Shown: positions 30,008-40,779 of the stretch, in pieces
How the letters are laid out: every line of letters begins with the position of its first letter
How positions within the stretch are numbered: position 1 is the stretch's first letter
From: Azolla caroliniana
Taxonomy: Eukaryota; Polypodiophyta
Length of the DNA stretch: 64,000 bases
Assembly (NCBI GenBank): GCA_043228905.1
Contig: JBHGNT010000014.1
Span: forward strand, 5,208,001 to 5,272,000
Direction of reading: 5' to 3'
The notes under the pieces: generated by a model
What the model saw: the letters and a program-made list of their open reading frames with translations, nothing else
What the model was told of the DNA's origin: nothing
Databases searched by the model: none
Translations under genes and position numbers: made by a program

Positions 30008-30330
30008 TGTAGGGAATGGACAAGGCCGTCAGTGCGGAAGAGATCACATAGTATGAATCTGTGAGGAAGAAAATTACCTGCGTATGAGAGAGGGAAGAAC
30101 AAAATACGTACATTGAGAGAGAGAGAAAGAGGCACAAAGAATATATCTATGTTCATAAAAGGGCAACCGTTACAACAATGAACAACCAACCTTTACAAAA
30201 GGTTACAAAGTCACTTTATATAGTGACTCACTTAGGGCAACTGCCCTTTATGTTATTTACAAAAATAGCCCGAATTTGGGCTCTCTAAGAGGATAGTGTG
30301 AATACGTCCATTATACATTTGTATTCGACA
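30008..30330 (-). repeat. Copia D 5' LTR
   Basis: 323 bp, starting TGTCGAATAC on the minus strand and ending CATTCCCTACA. Much shorter than the 3' LTR because the centres differ. Confidence 0.9.
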
Positions 30331-33300
30331 TGCCGGAGGGCAGCGGAGAGCGGATAAAGGGGGTCGCGTCGGACCCAAGTTTACGGAATCCAGCCGGCAT
30401 AGGGCACCGGTTCACCGACATAACGCTACGGGAGTTCAAGGTTGGTGGGGGTGGCTTTCTACTGCCGAAGGAGGAGGATTGATTTCGGAGGATGCTCGGA
30501 AGGCACGGGAAGGCCTTCACATTCTTGCTGGAGGAGATCGGGTGCGTAGACCCGACAATTGTCGAGCCAATGGTGATCTTCACGCTACCACATGTGCCGT
30601 GGAATCTCAAACCGATTCCAGTGCCCAGAGCTCACATCCCAAGGCTGATGGAGCTACTGAAGCAGAAGGTGGATATGGGCATCCTCGAACTGTCGAGTGA
30701 CCCATACTCGAATCGGTGGTTCACGGTGCCAAAGAAGAACGACATGTTGCGCTTCATACAGGACCTGAAACCAGTCAACAAGGTGACCATCCGTAAGGTA
30801 GGAATCGGGCCGACCATAGATGAGTTCGTGGAGGCCTTTGCCGAGAGGTCGATCTATTCGGTCGGTGACTTATAGTCAGGGTACGACCAGTTCCAACTAG
30901 CCGTAGATAGCAGGGACATCACGACAATGCGGACTCCTCTCGGCTTGGTGCGGATGTGTACCCTACCGCAAGGAGGAACGAATTCGGTGGCACACATGGT
31001 GAATGCGATGAACAAGGTGTTAAGGGACTGCATCCCGGACATCACTATGCCGTTCCTCGATGACGTACCGATAAAGGGGTGTCCGGTGGAGGACGCGGAC
31101 GATACGGTCGGCCGGACGGATGTCGGAGGTTCGTTGTGAACCACATCAATGACTGCGAGAAGGTGCTGCAGAGGCTCGAGAGCACGTGGCTCACCTTCTC
31201 CGGAGAGAAATCAACGTTCGGGCAAATGGAGATCTTGGTAGTCGGACACATGTGCGGGCCCTACGGCCGGAAACCGTCTCTAGCAAAGGTAGAAGCCATC
31301 TCCATGATGGAGGACGATTGCGGGTTAGTTACCGAGGTCCACTAATTTTTGGGTGCGTGCGTGTTCTACCACATCTGGATTCCGCACTACGCACATGTCG
31401 CGGAATCTCTCTACGGGCTATTGAAGAAAGGGCGTAGGTTCGAGTGGAGGACGGAGCACACGGAGGCGGTCCGGAGAGTGAAGGAGGCGCTCGCCGTGGC
31501 ACCGGTTCTCCGGAAAGCGGTTTACGGCAAGGAAGTCCCCATCTACGTGATGGTGGACATGAGCACGATCGGGATTGGGTGGGTGATCAGTCAGGAGGAC
31601 AAGGATAGTGTACGGTTCCCGATCCGGTTCAGGGCGAAGGTATTGAGCGAGCGACAACGAGGATATGCCCAAGTTAAACGCGAGCTATGGGGTATCGTTT
31701 CGGTAGCCAAGGCCGACAAGGACTATCTGATCAGGACAGAAGTGATCATTGAGACGGACTGCCTACCGATTCTGGGTATGGTCTCCGGATGCGCGACTCT
31801 GGACCTGGCGATGCTCAGGTGGATCGCGTACATCAAGTCCCTGAACCCGGAGATACGGCACATCTCTGGAAAGGATAATGTCATGGTCGATATGCTTTCA
31901 AGGGCGAGGTTCAGCGACGAGGACGACATGGTTTCGGATAACAAGGAAGTCGGCGAGGACTTCTTCGGGTCAACTAACGTGGCAACTAGGACGGGGAGCA
32001 CTCCGGCGGTTAACGAGTTCGAAGAGAGCGAATACAATGGGGAGTGGCTCCAGATAGGAAGGTTCCTGCGCACAATGACGCCGGACACGACGTGGACAAG
32101 AGAAGAGGCCAATCGGCTGCGGAAGAAGGTGTGAAGGTTCTTCCTACGAGGAGGACGCAAATGGAGGCATCCAAAGAAGCGTAGCGGCGAGGGAAGACGA
32201 GCAGAGAGCGTTGCTTACGGCGTATCATGACAACCCTTGGGCCGGACACCGCGGAACATGGGCCACATTCGAGAAGCTGAAGGGGAAGTACTAGTGGTCG
32301 GGACTATACCAGGACGTGCATCGGTTCGTGAGGACTTGCAAAAGCTGTCAGATGCACTCCATAGTTCGACATCGAGACGAGCTTCACCCGACCTACCCTC
32401 CGACTGTCCACTTCAAGTGGATGGTGGATCTGGTGACAATGCCGATGGGGGTAGGGCAGATGTGGTATCTGGTGCTGGCTCGGGAGGATCTAACGAACTA
32501 GGTGGAAGGCCGAGCATTGCAAAACAAAACGACCGCGGCCGTGTGCCGGTTTCTAATCGAAGATGTGGTATGTCGGTATGGGTGCGTCGGCAAGATCGTG
32601 GCCGACAGCGGGGAAATAGACGCGCGAGAGGCGGAAGAGCTTTTTGACCGGCTAGGGGTTAAACTCTCGCTCACCACGGCGTACAATCTGAAGGCTAACG
32701 GGAAGGTGGAACGCGGACACAGACCGATCGTCAAAGTGTTAGTACGAGCGTGTGGGGGCCAAGTCGGAAACTAGCCGCGGCTCTTACCCTATGCATTGTG
32801 GGCGGACCGAACTACACACAGTTCGGTAACGGGGTTCATGCCGGCGGAACTAATGTACGGGTAGAAGCTGATCATGCTGGTGGAACGGACGATTTCTTCG
32901 TGGGCCACAATGGGCTGGAAGGACGAAATGAGCCGGGAAGAGTTGCTGGCGGCGCGGATCCGACAACTTGAGCGGAGACCTGAGGACGTGGAACGGGCGA
33001 AGGAGAAACTGCGCGCGGCAAGGGAACGAAACAAAACCCGGTTCGACCGGACGCACCGGCTACGACCGAAGAAGATTGAGGAATGCGACTGGGTGCTGGT
33101 TTATGACAACAGCCTTGACAACCAGCACAAGGCGACCCGCAAATTCGTGAGGAGATGGTTCGGGCCCAACACGATGATGAGCACGAACGGCAACAAGACG
33201 TACCATCTTGCGGAGCTCGACGGGCCACGATTTGCGGTGCCGGTGGCTGGGAAGCGGATTAAAGCATTCAAGAAGCGGTACGAAGACGAGCCGAAGCGGG

Positions 33301-33359
33301 GGAGCGATAACGACGACGATCGGTTCAGGAACGCCGATAGTTCGGAGAGCGACGAGTGA
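30331..33359 (+). pseudogene. G2-C reverse transcriptase, RNase H and integrase
   Basis: Linker GGGGFLLPKEE, then KAFTFLLEEIGCVDPTIVEP, DMGILELSSDPYSNRW and the RT active site MPFLDDVPIKGC (about 31045-31080). RNase H: GIGWVISQEDKD, VKRELWGIVSV and IIETDCLPILGMVSGC; then NVMVDMLSRARF. Integrase: the zinc finger has GHRGTWATFEKL and CKSCQMHS; the DDE core has MVDLVTMPMG, KIVADSGE and GKVERGHR. C-terminal domain LAELDGPRFAVPVAGKRIK; no chromodomain. Stops include TAG for TGG in KYWW and GNWP and TAG for Gln before VEGRA. A frameshift near 31100 deletes part of RT. Confidence 0.88.
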
Positions 33360-33482
33360 ACACGAGCTGGTTTTCTCCGGTATCTGTCCCCGGTGTCGAG
33401 GGATCTCTCCTCCATCCGCTATGACCTTCCTCGTCGTCGTTTCGGTCGTCCGCCTTGCCGCCACCACCGTCCGCCCTAGATC
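33360..33482 (-). mobile_element. G3 internal sequence after the gag stop
   Basis: Short GC-rich stretch between the G2-C stop and the G3 gag stop. On the minus strand it continues in the style of the gag tail (RTTETTTRKV) after a stop. The G2-C 3' LTR is missing at this junction. Confidence 0.4.
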
Positions 33483-34616
33483 TCATGCCGGAGTCTCTAG
33501 AACCGGTGTGGGTAAGGTTCCGACACCGTCGCTCCTCATGTCCGTAGCCACCTTCGTCCGGACGTCGTTGTCCGCGGCTACCCCGTCCCCGATTACGCGA
33601 GCCTCGATTACGCTTGCCTCCTTCTCTTCCTCGTTTCGGTTGCCTGCCTTGCTGCCACCATCTGTCACACTAGGTCTCACACCGGCTCTTGGGCCGGATG
33701 ACGGAGTCTCTAGAACCGGTGTGGGTGAGGTCCCGACACCATCACTCGCTGATGTCATGTTCGTAGCCACCTTCATTCGGGCGTCGTGGTCCATGGCTAT
33801 CTCTTCCTCAATTCCACAAGTCTCGATTATGCTTGCTACCTCCTTGTAGAATGTTTCGGGCAATCGCGTTCCGAAACTTACGCCCACTCTCGAAGTGGTG
33901 TTCATTGCTCTGTAGTTCCCGGCCTTATCCATGGCCGTCCTTTTCCCGCAAGACGAGAGGGTGGTGCGCTCTGCACCCTCTCCCATGTCACCGTTGTATG
34001 CTCTTTCAGCCTCCGCATAGGCCCCGTCCTTCGTGTGTAGGGAGGCATCTTCCTCTGCGTTCTCCAATCCTCTCGGGCCCGTCTCCATAATAGACCCTTC
34101 TTCAACTTCGATTTGTGCCCTCACGATCTCATACGCTTCCCGTACCAAGGCTTCGATGTCGAGCTCCACCGAACCATTCTGCGGTGAGCTTTCCTCCGTC
34201 GGCGGTGACGCGTAGTCACTCACCATCCTCCTTTCGCCGCCGCTTGCCGACAACCGCATCTCCTCATGTTGTTGGCATACCCTCTCTACCTCATTCCAAT
34301 CTTCGGTGAGGCCATACGCCCCTTCATCGTCTTCGAGTTCGGATAAAATGGCCATTCTCCCCTTTTCATCGATCGACTTTAAAAATAGTAGGACCTTGTC
34401 CGCCCCCACCGACCTTTGATCCCGGTCTGAGAGTTCAACAAAACGAAGCTCGAACTCTCGGAATGCTTTCATTGCGCTCCGAGGAGCCTTCACCGATGCT
34501 ACCCATAGACTGAACTCGCGTCGATCATACTCGTATGCCTCGTCCCGTCTTTCTCTTTGCCTTGCAAAACCCCTTATCATTCTCGCCATTACTTCCATGA
34601 TGTCTTCCTCTTCCAT
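33483..34616 (-). CDS. G3 gag
   Basis: Open frame of about 378 codons from MEEEDIMEVMARM; an upstream in-frame ATG lies in the LTR and would read through the primer site, so it is unlikely. Charged N-terminus (RQRERRDEAYEYDRREF), then a capsid-like part with FREFELRFVELSDRDQRS, KVLLFLKSIDEKGRM and DWNEVERVCQQHEEM. This pattern parallels G2 gag (FVKSVD, DWAMVKRVCGRFD), so the families are related. No zinc knuckle was found. The C-terminal third is hydrophilic with a repeated phrase (GVGTSPTPVLETP, GVGTLPTPVLETP). It is open and GC-rich. Confidence 0.65.
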   Translation of the reverse strand: MEEEDIMEVMARMIRGFARQRERRDEAYEYDRREFSLWVASVKAPRSAMKAFREFELRFVELSDRDQRSVGADKVLLFLKSIDEKGRMAILSELEDDEGAYGLTEDWNEVERVCQQHEEMRLSASGGERRMVSDYASPPTEESSPQNGSVELDIEALVREAYEIVRAQIEVEEGSIMETGPRGLENAEEDASLHTKDGAYAEAERAYNGDMGEGAERTTLSSCGKRTAMDKAGNYRAMNTTSRVGVSFGTRLPETFYKEVASIIETCGIEEEIAMDHDARMKVATNMTSASDGVGTSPTPVLETPSSGPRAGVRPSVTDGGSKAGNRNEEEKEASVIEARVIGDGVAADNDVRTKVATDMRSDGVGTLPTPVLETPA

Positions 34617-34638
34617 CCTTTTTCTCCCTTGCCGCCTA

Positions 34639-34656
34639 TTCACGTCGGGTTCACCA
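34639..34656 (-). promoter_or_regulatory. Primer-binding site of G3, tRNA-Trp
   Basis: Minus strand TGGTGAACCCGACGTGAA, four bases after the 5' LTR end at 34661. Confidence 0.85.
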
Positions 34657-34660
34657 AAGA

Positions 34661-35343
34661 TGTCGCGTATTTCCACGCGTGCGTGTAGAATAAGGCGGGA
34701 CCACGGGGGTCTTGGACTAGGGAGTAGATTGGAAGACGGGTATGAGCAAAGTGGAAGAGATTAACATGGTAGAGAAAGTAGAAAGAGACAAGATTTATGA
34801 AGTTATGTATATTATGGGCATGAAAGCCGCAATGCGATTACAACCGCGGCCGCGTGGGCCGGACTCAAAACATAAGTAGAATGTAAACCCTAATCGGATA
34901 AGTAAAGAAAGAGATGAAGAAAACCCTAGAAGAAACCCTAAACCGAATAGAAACCCTCGACCTAAGTGGTATACCTCTTCTCACTCAAAATAGGCAACCC
35001 CCTCAATGGTGCCCCTTCCTCTCCTTTTATAGCATAAGGAGAGAAAGCTGTTACAAAAAGGAGAGACTAAATATCCCCTTCATTCAATGGGGATATTTGC
35101 TTAGATTCTTGGAGGAGGGATTGATGGGGCCTTAACTCCCACTCCTCACACATACTACTATGCCCATTACTCACCTCGTACTCCTATGTACCCTCTCTTT
35201 CTCATGTGGATGTGCATGTCTTACAATTTACATTTGTTCTTATGAATATTTTACAAATACATCATGTGTGTGTGCAACGTTGCACACCCCGGTTTTGCTC
35301 ACTCCGCTCGGTTTTCCCCCTATGGACGAAAATCTTCACGACA
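34661..35343 (-). repeat. G3 5' LTR
   Basis: 683 bp, paired with 7444-8127. Followed on the right by the ACGC duplication and G2-A sequence. By eye about 18 differences from its partner, clustered at the primer-site end. Contains the same AAACCCT motifs at about 34886-34957. Confidence 0.9.
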
Positions 35344-36058
35344 ACGCGAACGCCTTTCCATGTCTTTTTAACATCTCCTTGAATTGCTTTTCTTCAACTA
35401 GTAATAGGAAGTCACCCCCTCCTATTTTCATCTCTTGTATTGTTTTTGGAGTAAACACATGTCCCACCTTTCGCGGGTCTCTAATCATTGGAAGCATTTT
35501 GTATTTTATTATTATCTACTTTTAGCATAAAAGTAGCACCACTAGATGAGATTGTACAAGGAATATCTTTATTTACGTTATTATTTATGGGGTTTTCTTT
35601 CATGTTTGGGCTATCACAACCCCTACCTGTAAAAGCCCTATCTAAAAATCTTGGGAAAATTCTTCATCCACCTCCTGAACTGGATGTTCCCTCAAGCATT
35701 CTTTATTTCTTTCGTGGTTGGGCCTCATGGTTAAGAATTGGACTGTCTTTCTTCCATCTTGACTCTTGATTCTGATGAAAGCCGAACCATCATCAATCAC
35801 CTTTGTTTCCATCCAGACTGCAGTGATGTAAGGTTGACCAAGGATGACGGGGTAGGTTGATCGATCCTGCACAAAGAAATTTTGATTCATCGACACATCA
35901 CCAATTGTTACCTTCACATTGGGGCATGCTCCGAATAGATCCTTCGTAGTCTCTGTGGCAACTCTTATCTTCCACCCATGATTCTTGTCGATCGGCCACC
36001 GTCCTTGAGCGTAAAATTCCGACAACATCATGTTAATCTCGGATCCATGATTGATCAA
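35344..36058 (-). pseudogene. G2-A protease and protease-RT linker
   Basis: Protease 35642-36058, open 138 codons: LINHGSEINMMLSEFYAQG with Asn-His-Gly-Ser at the active site (DHGS in G2-C and G2-H), and YPVILGQPYITAVWMETK. The linker 35344-35641 is decayed but keeps IGGGDFLLLVEEKQF and KRHGKAFA, which joins RT codons at 7443 once G3 is removed. Confidence 0.8.
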
Positions 36059-37759
36059 AGAAATACATGGATTTTGTTGCTCCCCAATTTTTGCAGGTGC
36101 CTCCGTTGTTGCTCGAGCCCAATGGTCCCTTGTATAGTGAATCCTATCCTCTTCATGAACCCCAACATTATTTCAGTTTTTTACACTTGCAACGTTAATG
36201 GTACCACCATACAAATCTCGAAGTGTTGCTGCACACCCTCCCGTAACTTCATCCGTCACCTGTATCTTTCTTCTAATAATATCTATGATAACTTCATGAA
36301 ATTCTTTCTTTGCTATACCCAACACTTCTCTTAAAGTAAATTCTACCTTACTATTTAATATTCTTGTTTCTAGTACCTTTTTTATATACGTCGTTGTTTC
36401 TATGTCTGAAGCAAGCTTGAAAGATGGGCCTGTCTTCTCTTTTACTCTATCAACTTCCTTCGTCTTAGGAGCACCCTTTTCCATATCCCTTCTCTTTTAT
36501 TCTCGTGTCTCATGTTTCTTTGCCGGATCAGCCTCCTCAGCTCTCTTTTGCTTCTCTTCCACTAGTACCTCTTGTGCATTCACTTGGGCGAATGCTGATA
36601 GTGTGTCTAGTGAATCATTCCATCCAGTGAAGTTCCGTATTTCATCTCCCGCTCTTTTTAATTCATCCACTTGAACCTTCCCTTTTCTTGCATAATCCAT
36701 CACATCTTGCTAAAAGCCAGATCCACCATATGAGTCTTCTACACGCAACCCTAACGTTGCGATGGACTGTATCGCTTGAGTTGTTTCTCTCTCGACATCT
36801 TGCATTAGCTTTTTCATTCCACCTCGCCCAAAGTTGAGTTGAAGTGGTTGTCGAGTGAATCTTACCATCTTGATAATAGATTTAATCATGATTAAGAGCA
36901 TCGCTATGTTCTTGATAGTCTTTCTTCTGATGGTCGATACTGTCACACCAGATACACCTTCAGACCATTCCACCTCCTTGCCTTGACGAAGTTGAGCTTT
37001 GTCCCGATTCTAGCTTCATCACTTTGATCGACAAGTCTTTCATGCCTTTCACCAACTCATGCAAGAGTGAATCTTCTATTTTCTTCTCTCCCGAGTCGTT
37101 TCCTGTTTCGTCTCCCTGTCTCTGACAACTCCATAAACCATAACTTTCTTTTACAGAAATGGGCGCAAGCCCTTTTCACCTCCTCCCAGTCTTCGGTAAG
37201 TCCATTTGGACTATTTTAATCTTCCAGAATCATTCCCAAGTCTTTCCTGTCTTTAATATTAGTGGCTTGTAGAAACAATATTATTTTATCTGGCATTATT
37301 ATGTTTCTCTCCCTAACTTTTAATTGCTCAAATCTTTTGAAAACTTTTTTAACACTTCCAAAACACATAATTGTTTATCAGACTCTACCCAATCCATGAA
37401 AGCTCGCCTTGTCATCCTTGACATATCGTTGAGGTTGTATTCATTCAATAATGCTCTTTCGAAAGTCGCCCATGTGTGATGCTCCCTCTGTAGCTCTTGG
37501 ATCCTCTCTTGTAGCCCAATCGCAGTGACTCGACTAAAGCTATTAATTTTTGCAGCTTCGTCGAAACCACATTTAAGCATTTCTTCATTGTAAATCTTCA
37601 GAAATCTTGTTAAATTTATACCTTCGAAGATTCCTACTCGAGCAAGAATGTTGTCGACGACTTTGTCGATGCTTGTCATCATCCCTTGCTCTCACATAAT
37701 TCGTTTCACCATCATACACATAAGCTTCATTTGCTCCTCCATTTCTCCTTGTTGTTGAC
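36059..37759 (-). pseudogene. G2-A gag (decayed)
   Basis: Broken gag in several frames. The 5' part (37320-37682) has RMTRRAFMDWVESDKQ, matching SKRDFMEWVE of G2-H. A middle piece (36710-36973) has NFGRGGMKKLMQDVER, matching the G2-C segment DEMKRLMEE. Later pieces (36173-36703) have SKVEFTLREVLGIAKKEFHE leading to the protease. The zinc knuckle region (about 37000-37300) is too damaged to identify. AT-richer than G2-C and G2-H, so it is a diverged subfamily. Confidence 0.75.
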
Positions 37760-37777
37760 TTCACGTCGGGTTCACCA
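37760..37777 (-). promoter_or_regulatory. Primer-binding site of G2-A, tRNA-Trp
   Basis: Minus strand TGGTGAACCCGACGTGAA with a 4-base spacer (CATT) to the LTR end at 37782. Confidence 0.85.
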
Positions 37778-37781
37778 AATG

Positions 37782-38521
37782 TGTCGGGGTAGTTGTGGTT
37801 CCTGCGGCGAAGTCACAGGGACTAAGGCTAAGGGAAGTTGAAGGCACTTTTATAAGGTTTGTGCACAAATGTTAGGAACACTAAGAATAAGAAGAATAAG
37901 AGTTTGAAGTAATGTGTGTGAGAGAGACACAAGTATAGATAAAAGATAGAGACAATGTATGATTCAAGAAGCAAGATAGAGACAAAGTATGATTTAAGAA
38001 AAAAAGTATATGATATGAACAATGATGTATATTACGAACACAAGATTTCACCAACTTTACAATGCTTGATAGCAAGATGAACCCTTTCTCTACCGACTCT
38101 TGATTCGAACCCTTGACTTCAACTTGGAGGCACGAGCCTCTTCACCAACAAGCTAACTTGTTTGTTTCTTTGATTATCTCATTTCTCTAACTTTCTCTTG
38201 ATTGATTCCCCCCTTGTTTTCCTTGCCCCTCTTTATATAAGTATTGTCATGCATATGGTAATGTGTGGGAGGATGGCATGCATGCAATGCATGACTTTCA
38301 TGTGATGCATGATCGCTATTTTGGGTACATGCATTACATGTGATGCATGACAACCATCATGCTCATTTGAGCTCTCATGTATGAAAATAGATATAGGATT
38401 AGTACAATGATGGAAATATACCTTGTGCTTGGTATACAAGGTTGAGGGTTCAAGTCTCTCAAATAGTACTAAATATAATATTTAAGTTCATTTTTATATC
38501 ATGAGCACATTCTTCACGACA
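37782..38521 (-). repeat. G2-A 5' LTR
   Basis: 740 bp, same ends as 1808-2575. Contains a tRNA-like B box on the plus strand near 38441-38459 and several atgcatgca-rich stretches (38270-38360). Confidence 0.88.
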
Positions 38522-38901
38522 ATGCTTCCTCACCATCAATCGTATGATTGCCCCATTGACCGGGAAAAGAGCCACCATGGGGACCGATCTACAACTTGTC
38601 ACCAACCGAGCTAGAAGTCCTTCAAGCCTATATAGAGGAGAATCTGGCAAATGGTTTCATTCAACATTCGAAATCTCCAGCCGGTGCACCCATTTTCTTT
38701 GTCAAGAAAAAGGATGGATCACTTCATCTCGTTGTAGATTACCGTGGCTTGAATAAGGTCACCATCAGGAATAGGTATGCACTCCCCCTTATCTCAAGTA
38801 TTTTAGAACAGATCAATGGTGCAAGGTTCTTCACAAAGATCAACTTATGAGGATATAACCTTGTACGGATCTGACCAAGAGATGAATGGAAGACCACGTT
38901 T
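38522..38901 (+). pseudogene. G1-B reverse transcriptase, first part
   Basis: Continues from 1648. Keeps the DCPID segment, then after a small deletion [57 protein letters not shown] and FFTKINL, then stops. Equivalent to RT motifs of G1-F. A solo copia LTR interrupts it after 38901. Confidence 0.85.
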
Positions 38902-39382
38902 TGTTACCGGACGGGATGCACTAGATATGTAGAGTGTCATGAGCGAGGATCGAATGCTATAATGTTGTTAATGTTTATGTGTAGATGGGCACAAGCGTAA
39001 TTGTGAGTGTGAGTATTACGTATAAAAACACATGCACACATGTGTGCATGTGGACGGATACGAGGAGGTATGAGTGAGTGATTAGTGTGAATGGTCAAGG
39101 GGACTTGCACCCCAATGTATCTACCCTTTTGTAACTATTTAACCCCTTATGGGGAATGAATGAATAATGAAGGAATAGTTCTCTCTCAATCTCTTCTCTT
39201 GTCATCTCTCTCTCTCTCTCTCTCTCTCTCCCCCTTACGTTGAACCCCCTTGGGAGGGGGGTGGAGCCATTCTAGGCACCACCCCCCCACCCCACAATGC
39301 TTCTCAACATCTTCCCCATCTCCATCCCTATCACTACCCTATTATCACCATAATTGTCATCCCTAACCCTAAACCTACAACA
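38902..39382 (+). repeat. Solo copia-type LTR in G1-B
   Basis: 481 bp, TGTTACCGGACG to CTACAACA, with inverted ends TGTT/AACA. Target duplication CGTTT/TGTTT (38897-38901 and 39383-39387, one mismatch). No internal region remains. Contains a CT microsatellite (about 39208-39230) and CCCTAAACC-like motifs near its end. Strand assigned from a TATA-like order only and uncertain. Confidence 0.7.
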
Positions 39383-40779
39383 TGTTTTGCACCAGATATG
39401 GGCACTTCGAGTATACGGTCATGCCATTCGGTCTCACTAATGTGCCAACAGTCTTCCAACACATGGCAAATGATATATTCTGAGATCTCTTGGATGTTTG
39501 TTTGATAATCTATTTGGATGGTCTACTTGTTTATTCAAAGACCCAAGAAGAGCATCATTCTCATGTACTGTTTGTTAGTACAAAAACGGCTTTGAGAACA
39601 TGGTCTTTATGCAAAACTAGAAAAATGTAGTTTCGAGTGCAATCAAGTGGAATTTTTGGGCTATGTCATCTCCTCGGAAGGCATTTCTATGGATCCAGCT
39701 AAGGTCAAAACTGTGGTAGAGTGGCAGATTCCATGTTCGTTGCGAGATGTGCAATGCTTTTTAGGCTTTGCCAATTTCTACCGCAAGTTTATACAGAATT
39801 ACTTAAAACTTATTCTGCCTCTCACACAACTTACCAAGAAGGGGCAATTGTTTTTTTGTTCTAAAGAAGAGGACATGGATTTTGAGAGTCTTAAGAAGGC
39901 ATTTACATCAGCTCCTATCCTAGCCCATGTTGATCTGAAAAAACTGTTCATCATTGAGGTAGATGCGTCAGATTTCGCTTTGGGTAGCATTCTGTCACAA
40001 CAAGGCGATGATTAAAAGCTACATCCCGTGGCTTTCCACTCACGCAAGTTTGACGCCGCCGAAATCGACTATGAAATTCATGATAAGGAGCTATTAGCAA
40101 TATTGGACTCTTTTACGCTTTGGAGGCATTTTCTAGAGGGATCTTCTCATCAAGGCACCGTATTCAGTGATCACAAAAATCTTACCTACTTCCAGAATGC
40201 TCATGTATTAAATCAACGTCAAGCTCGGTGGGCCCAATTCCTCACTTGTTTCGACTTCAAAATTACATATCGTCCTGGGAAGTAGCAAGGGAAGGCAAAT
40301 GCGTTATCGGGGCGCTCGTATCTAGCACCGTGTCCCAGTGAGTCAACATTCAATATTCAAAAGCAAGTAATCTTGGGAATGGCACAACTGCAAGCAACGC
40401 GGGTTTTCGATATGCCATTGGATTCCCACATTATTGATACCGTACGTGAGGACATGAAGACAGGTGCTTTCACTCAAGCCATTCTAGCACAAATTTATCC
40501 CTCTTGGGCATCTTGTTCACAGTCGCAACAACCAGGTACAGACTATTCGAATGTCATAATGGATTACTATTCTTTAAGAAACTCTTGTATCTTCCTAATG
40601 GTTCTTGTCGCCTTTGAGTAGTCCAAAACTGTCATGGCACATATATAGCTGGGCATTTCGGTAGTACTAAACGTGGATATAGTACAACGATCATTCCGGT
40701 GGCCTCATATGTGAAGATTTGTTGAAGACCATGTTCGGACATGTGATACATGTTGCAGGGCAAAGATGCCAAGACATCA
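39383..40779 (+). pseudogene. G1-B RT core, RNase H and integrase start
   Basis: RT continues with [14 protein letters not shown] and a catalytic stretch IIYLDGLLVYSKT, where the second Asp of YLDD is Gly, so it is inactive even apart from stops. RNase H: FIIEVDASDFALGSILSQ and [16 protein letters not shown]. Linker [11 protein letters not shown]. The integrase zinc finger reaches TCDTCCRAKMPRHQP near 40775, where sequence changes abruptly to copia C. Several stops and frameshifts. Confidence 0.85.

Larger units (their letters stand above)
12324..30330 (-). mobile_element. Copia D: full-length Ty1/copia, minus strand
   Basis: LTR ends match (plus strand TGTAGGGAATGG at 12324 and 30008; TATTCGACA at 13141 and 30330). 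Target duplication TGCCG at 12319-12323 and 30331-30335. PBS TGGTATCAGAGCTTGGATG, initiator tRNA-Met, at 29987-30005. Gag starts at 29298, is interrupted by copia E at 29193/17247, then runs 17246-14742 as gag-protease-integrase, followed by RT and RNase H to 13336. The purine tract (13142-13156) is next to the 3' LTR. Confidence 0.92.
9128..33359 (+). mobile_element. G2-C: tRNA-Trp-primed Ty3/gypsy, plus strand
   Basis: 5' LTR 9128-9771, PBS 9776-9793, gag from 9843, protease 11281-11976, linker to 12323, then after the copia D insertion the linker, RT, RNase H and integrase (30331-33359). It has all domains of a full element, but no 3' LTR or purine tract follows the integrase stop; G3 sequence starts directly. 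The 3' end was therefore lost after insertion into G3. Many in-frame stops occur. Confidence 0.85.
7444..35343 (-). mobile_element. G3: gag-only tRNA-Trp-primed Ty3-type element
   Basis: LTRs 7444-8127 and 34661-35343, PBS 34639-34656, gag 33483-34616, and a 1.0-kb 3' internal part at 8128-9127. The target duplication is ACGC (7440-7443 and 35344-35347); deleting the insert gives back the G2-A frame KAFAFQPKEIGCVDP. Its own interior totals about 2.3 kb with no protease, RT or integrase motif seen. G2-C is inserted in the middle, so loss of some G3 sequence there cannot be excluded. Confidence 0.85.
1808..38521 (-). mobile_element. G2-A: tRNA-Trp-primed Ty3/gypsy, minus strand
   Basis: Bounded by LTRs 1808-2575 and 37782-38521. 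Order from its 5' end (right): PBS 37760-37777, gag, protease (35642-36058), linker up to 35344, then after the G3 insertion the RT start (7157-7443), after the G1-a insertion the RT core and RNase H (2774-3720), then only the extreme C-terminus of integrase (2586-2790). The bulk of the integrase is deleted, so it could not move by itself even before the later insertions. The right outer flank is G1-B sequence; the left outer flank is the extra leader at 1649-1807, so no duplication can be read. Confidence 0.85.
706..40779 (+). mobile_element. G1-B: chromodomain-family Ty3/gypsy, outermost host of the nest
   Basis: Plus-strand G1 element visible as separated blocks: gag C-terminus and protease (706-1648), reverse transcriptase start (38522-38901), and RT, RNase H and integrase (39388-40779). 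The blocks are consecutive in the order of the better preserved G1-F copy at 18826-25293. The protein at 1648 ends in YADLF and resumes near 38522 in the segment matching the G1-F PYDCPID region, with only about 20 bases missing. It contains G2-A, a solo copia LTR and probably the copia at 1-705. It is cut off at 40779 inside the integrase zinc finger by a copia C fragment. Neither of its own LTRs is in the window. Confidence 0.8.
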
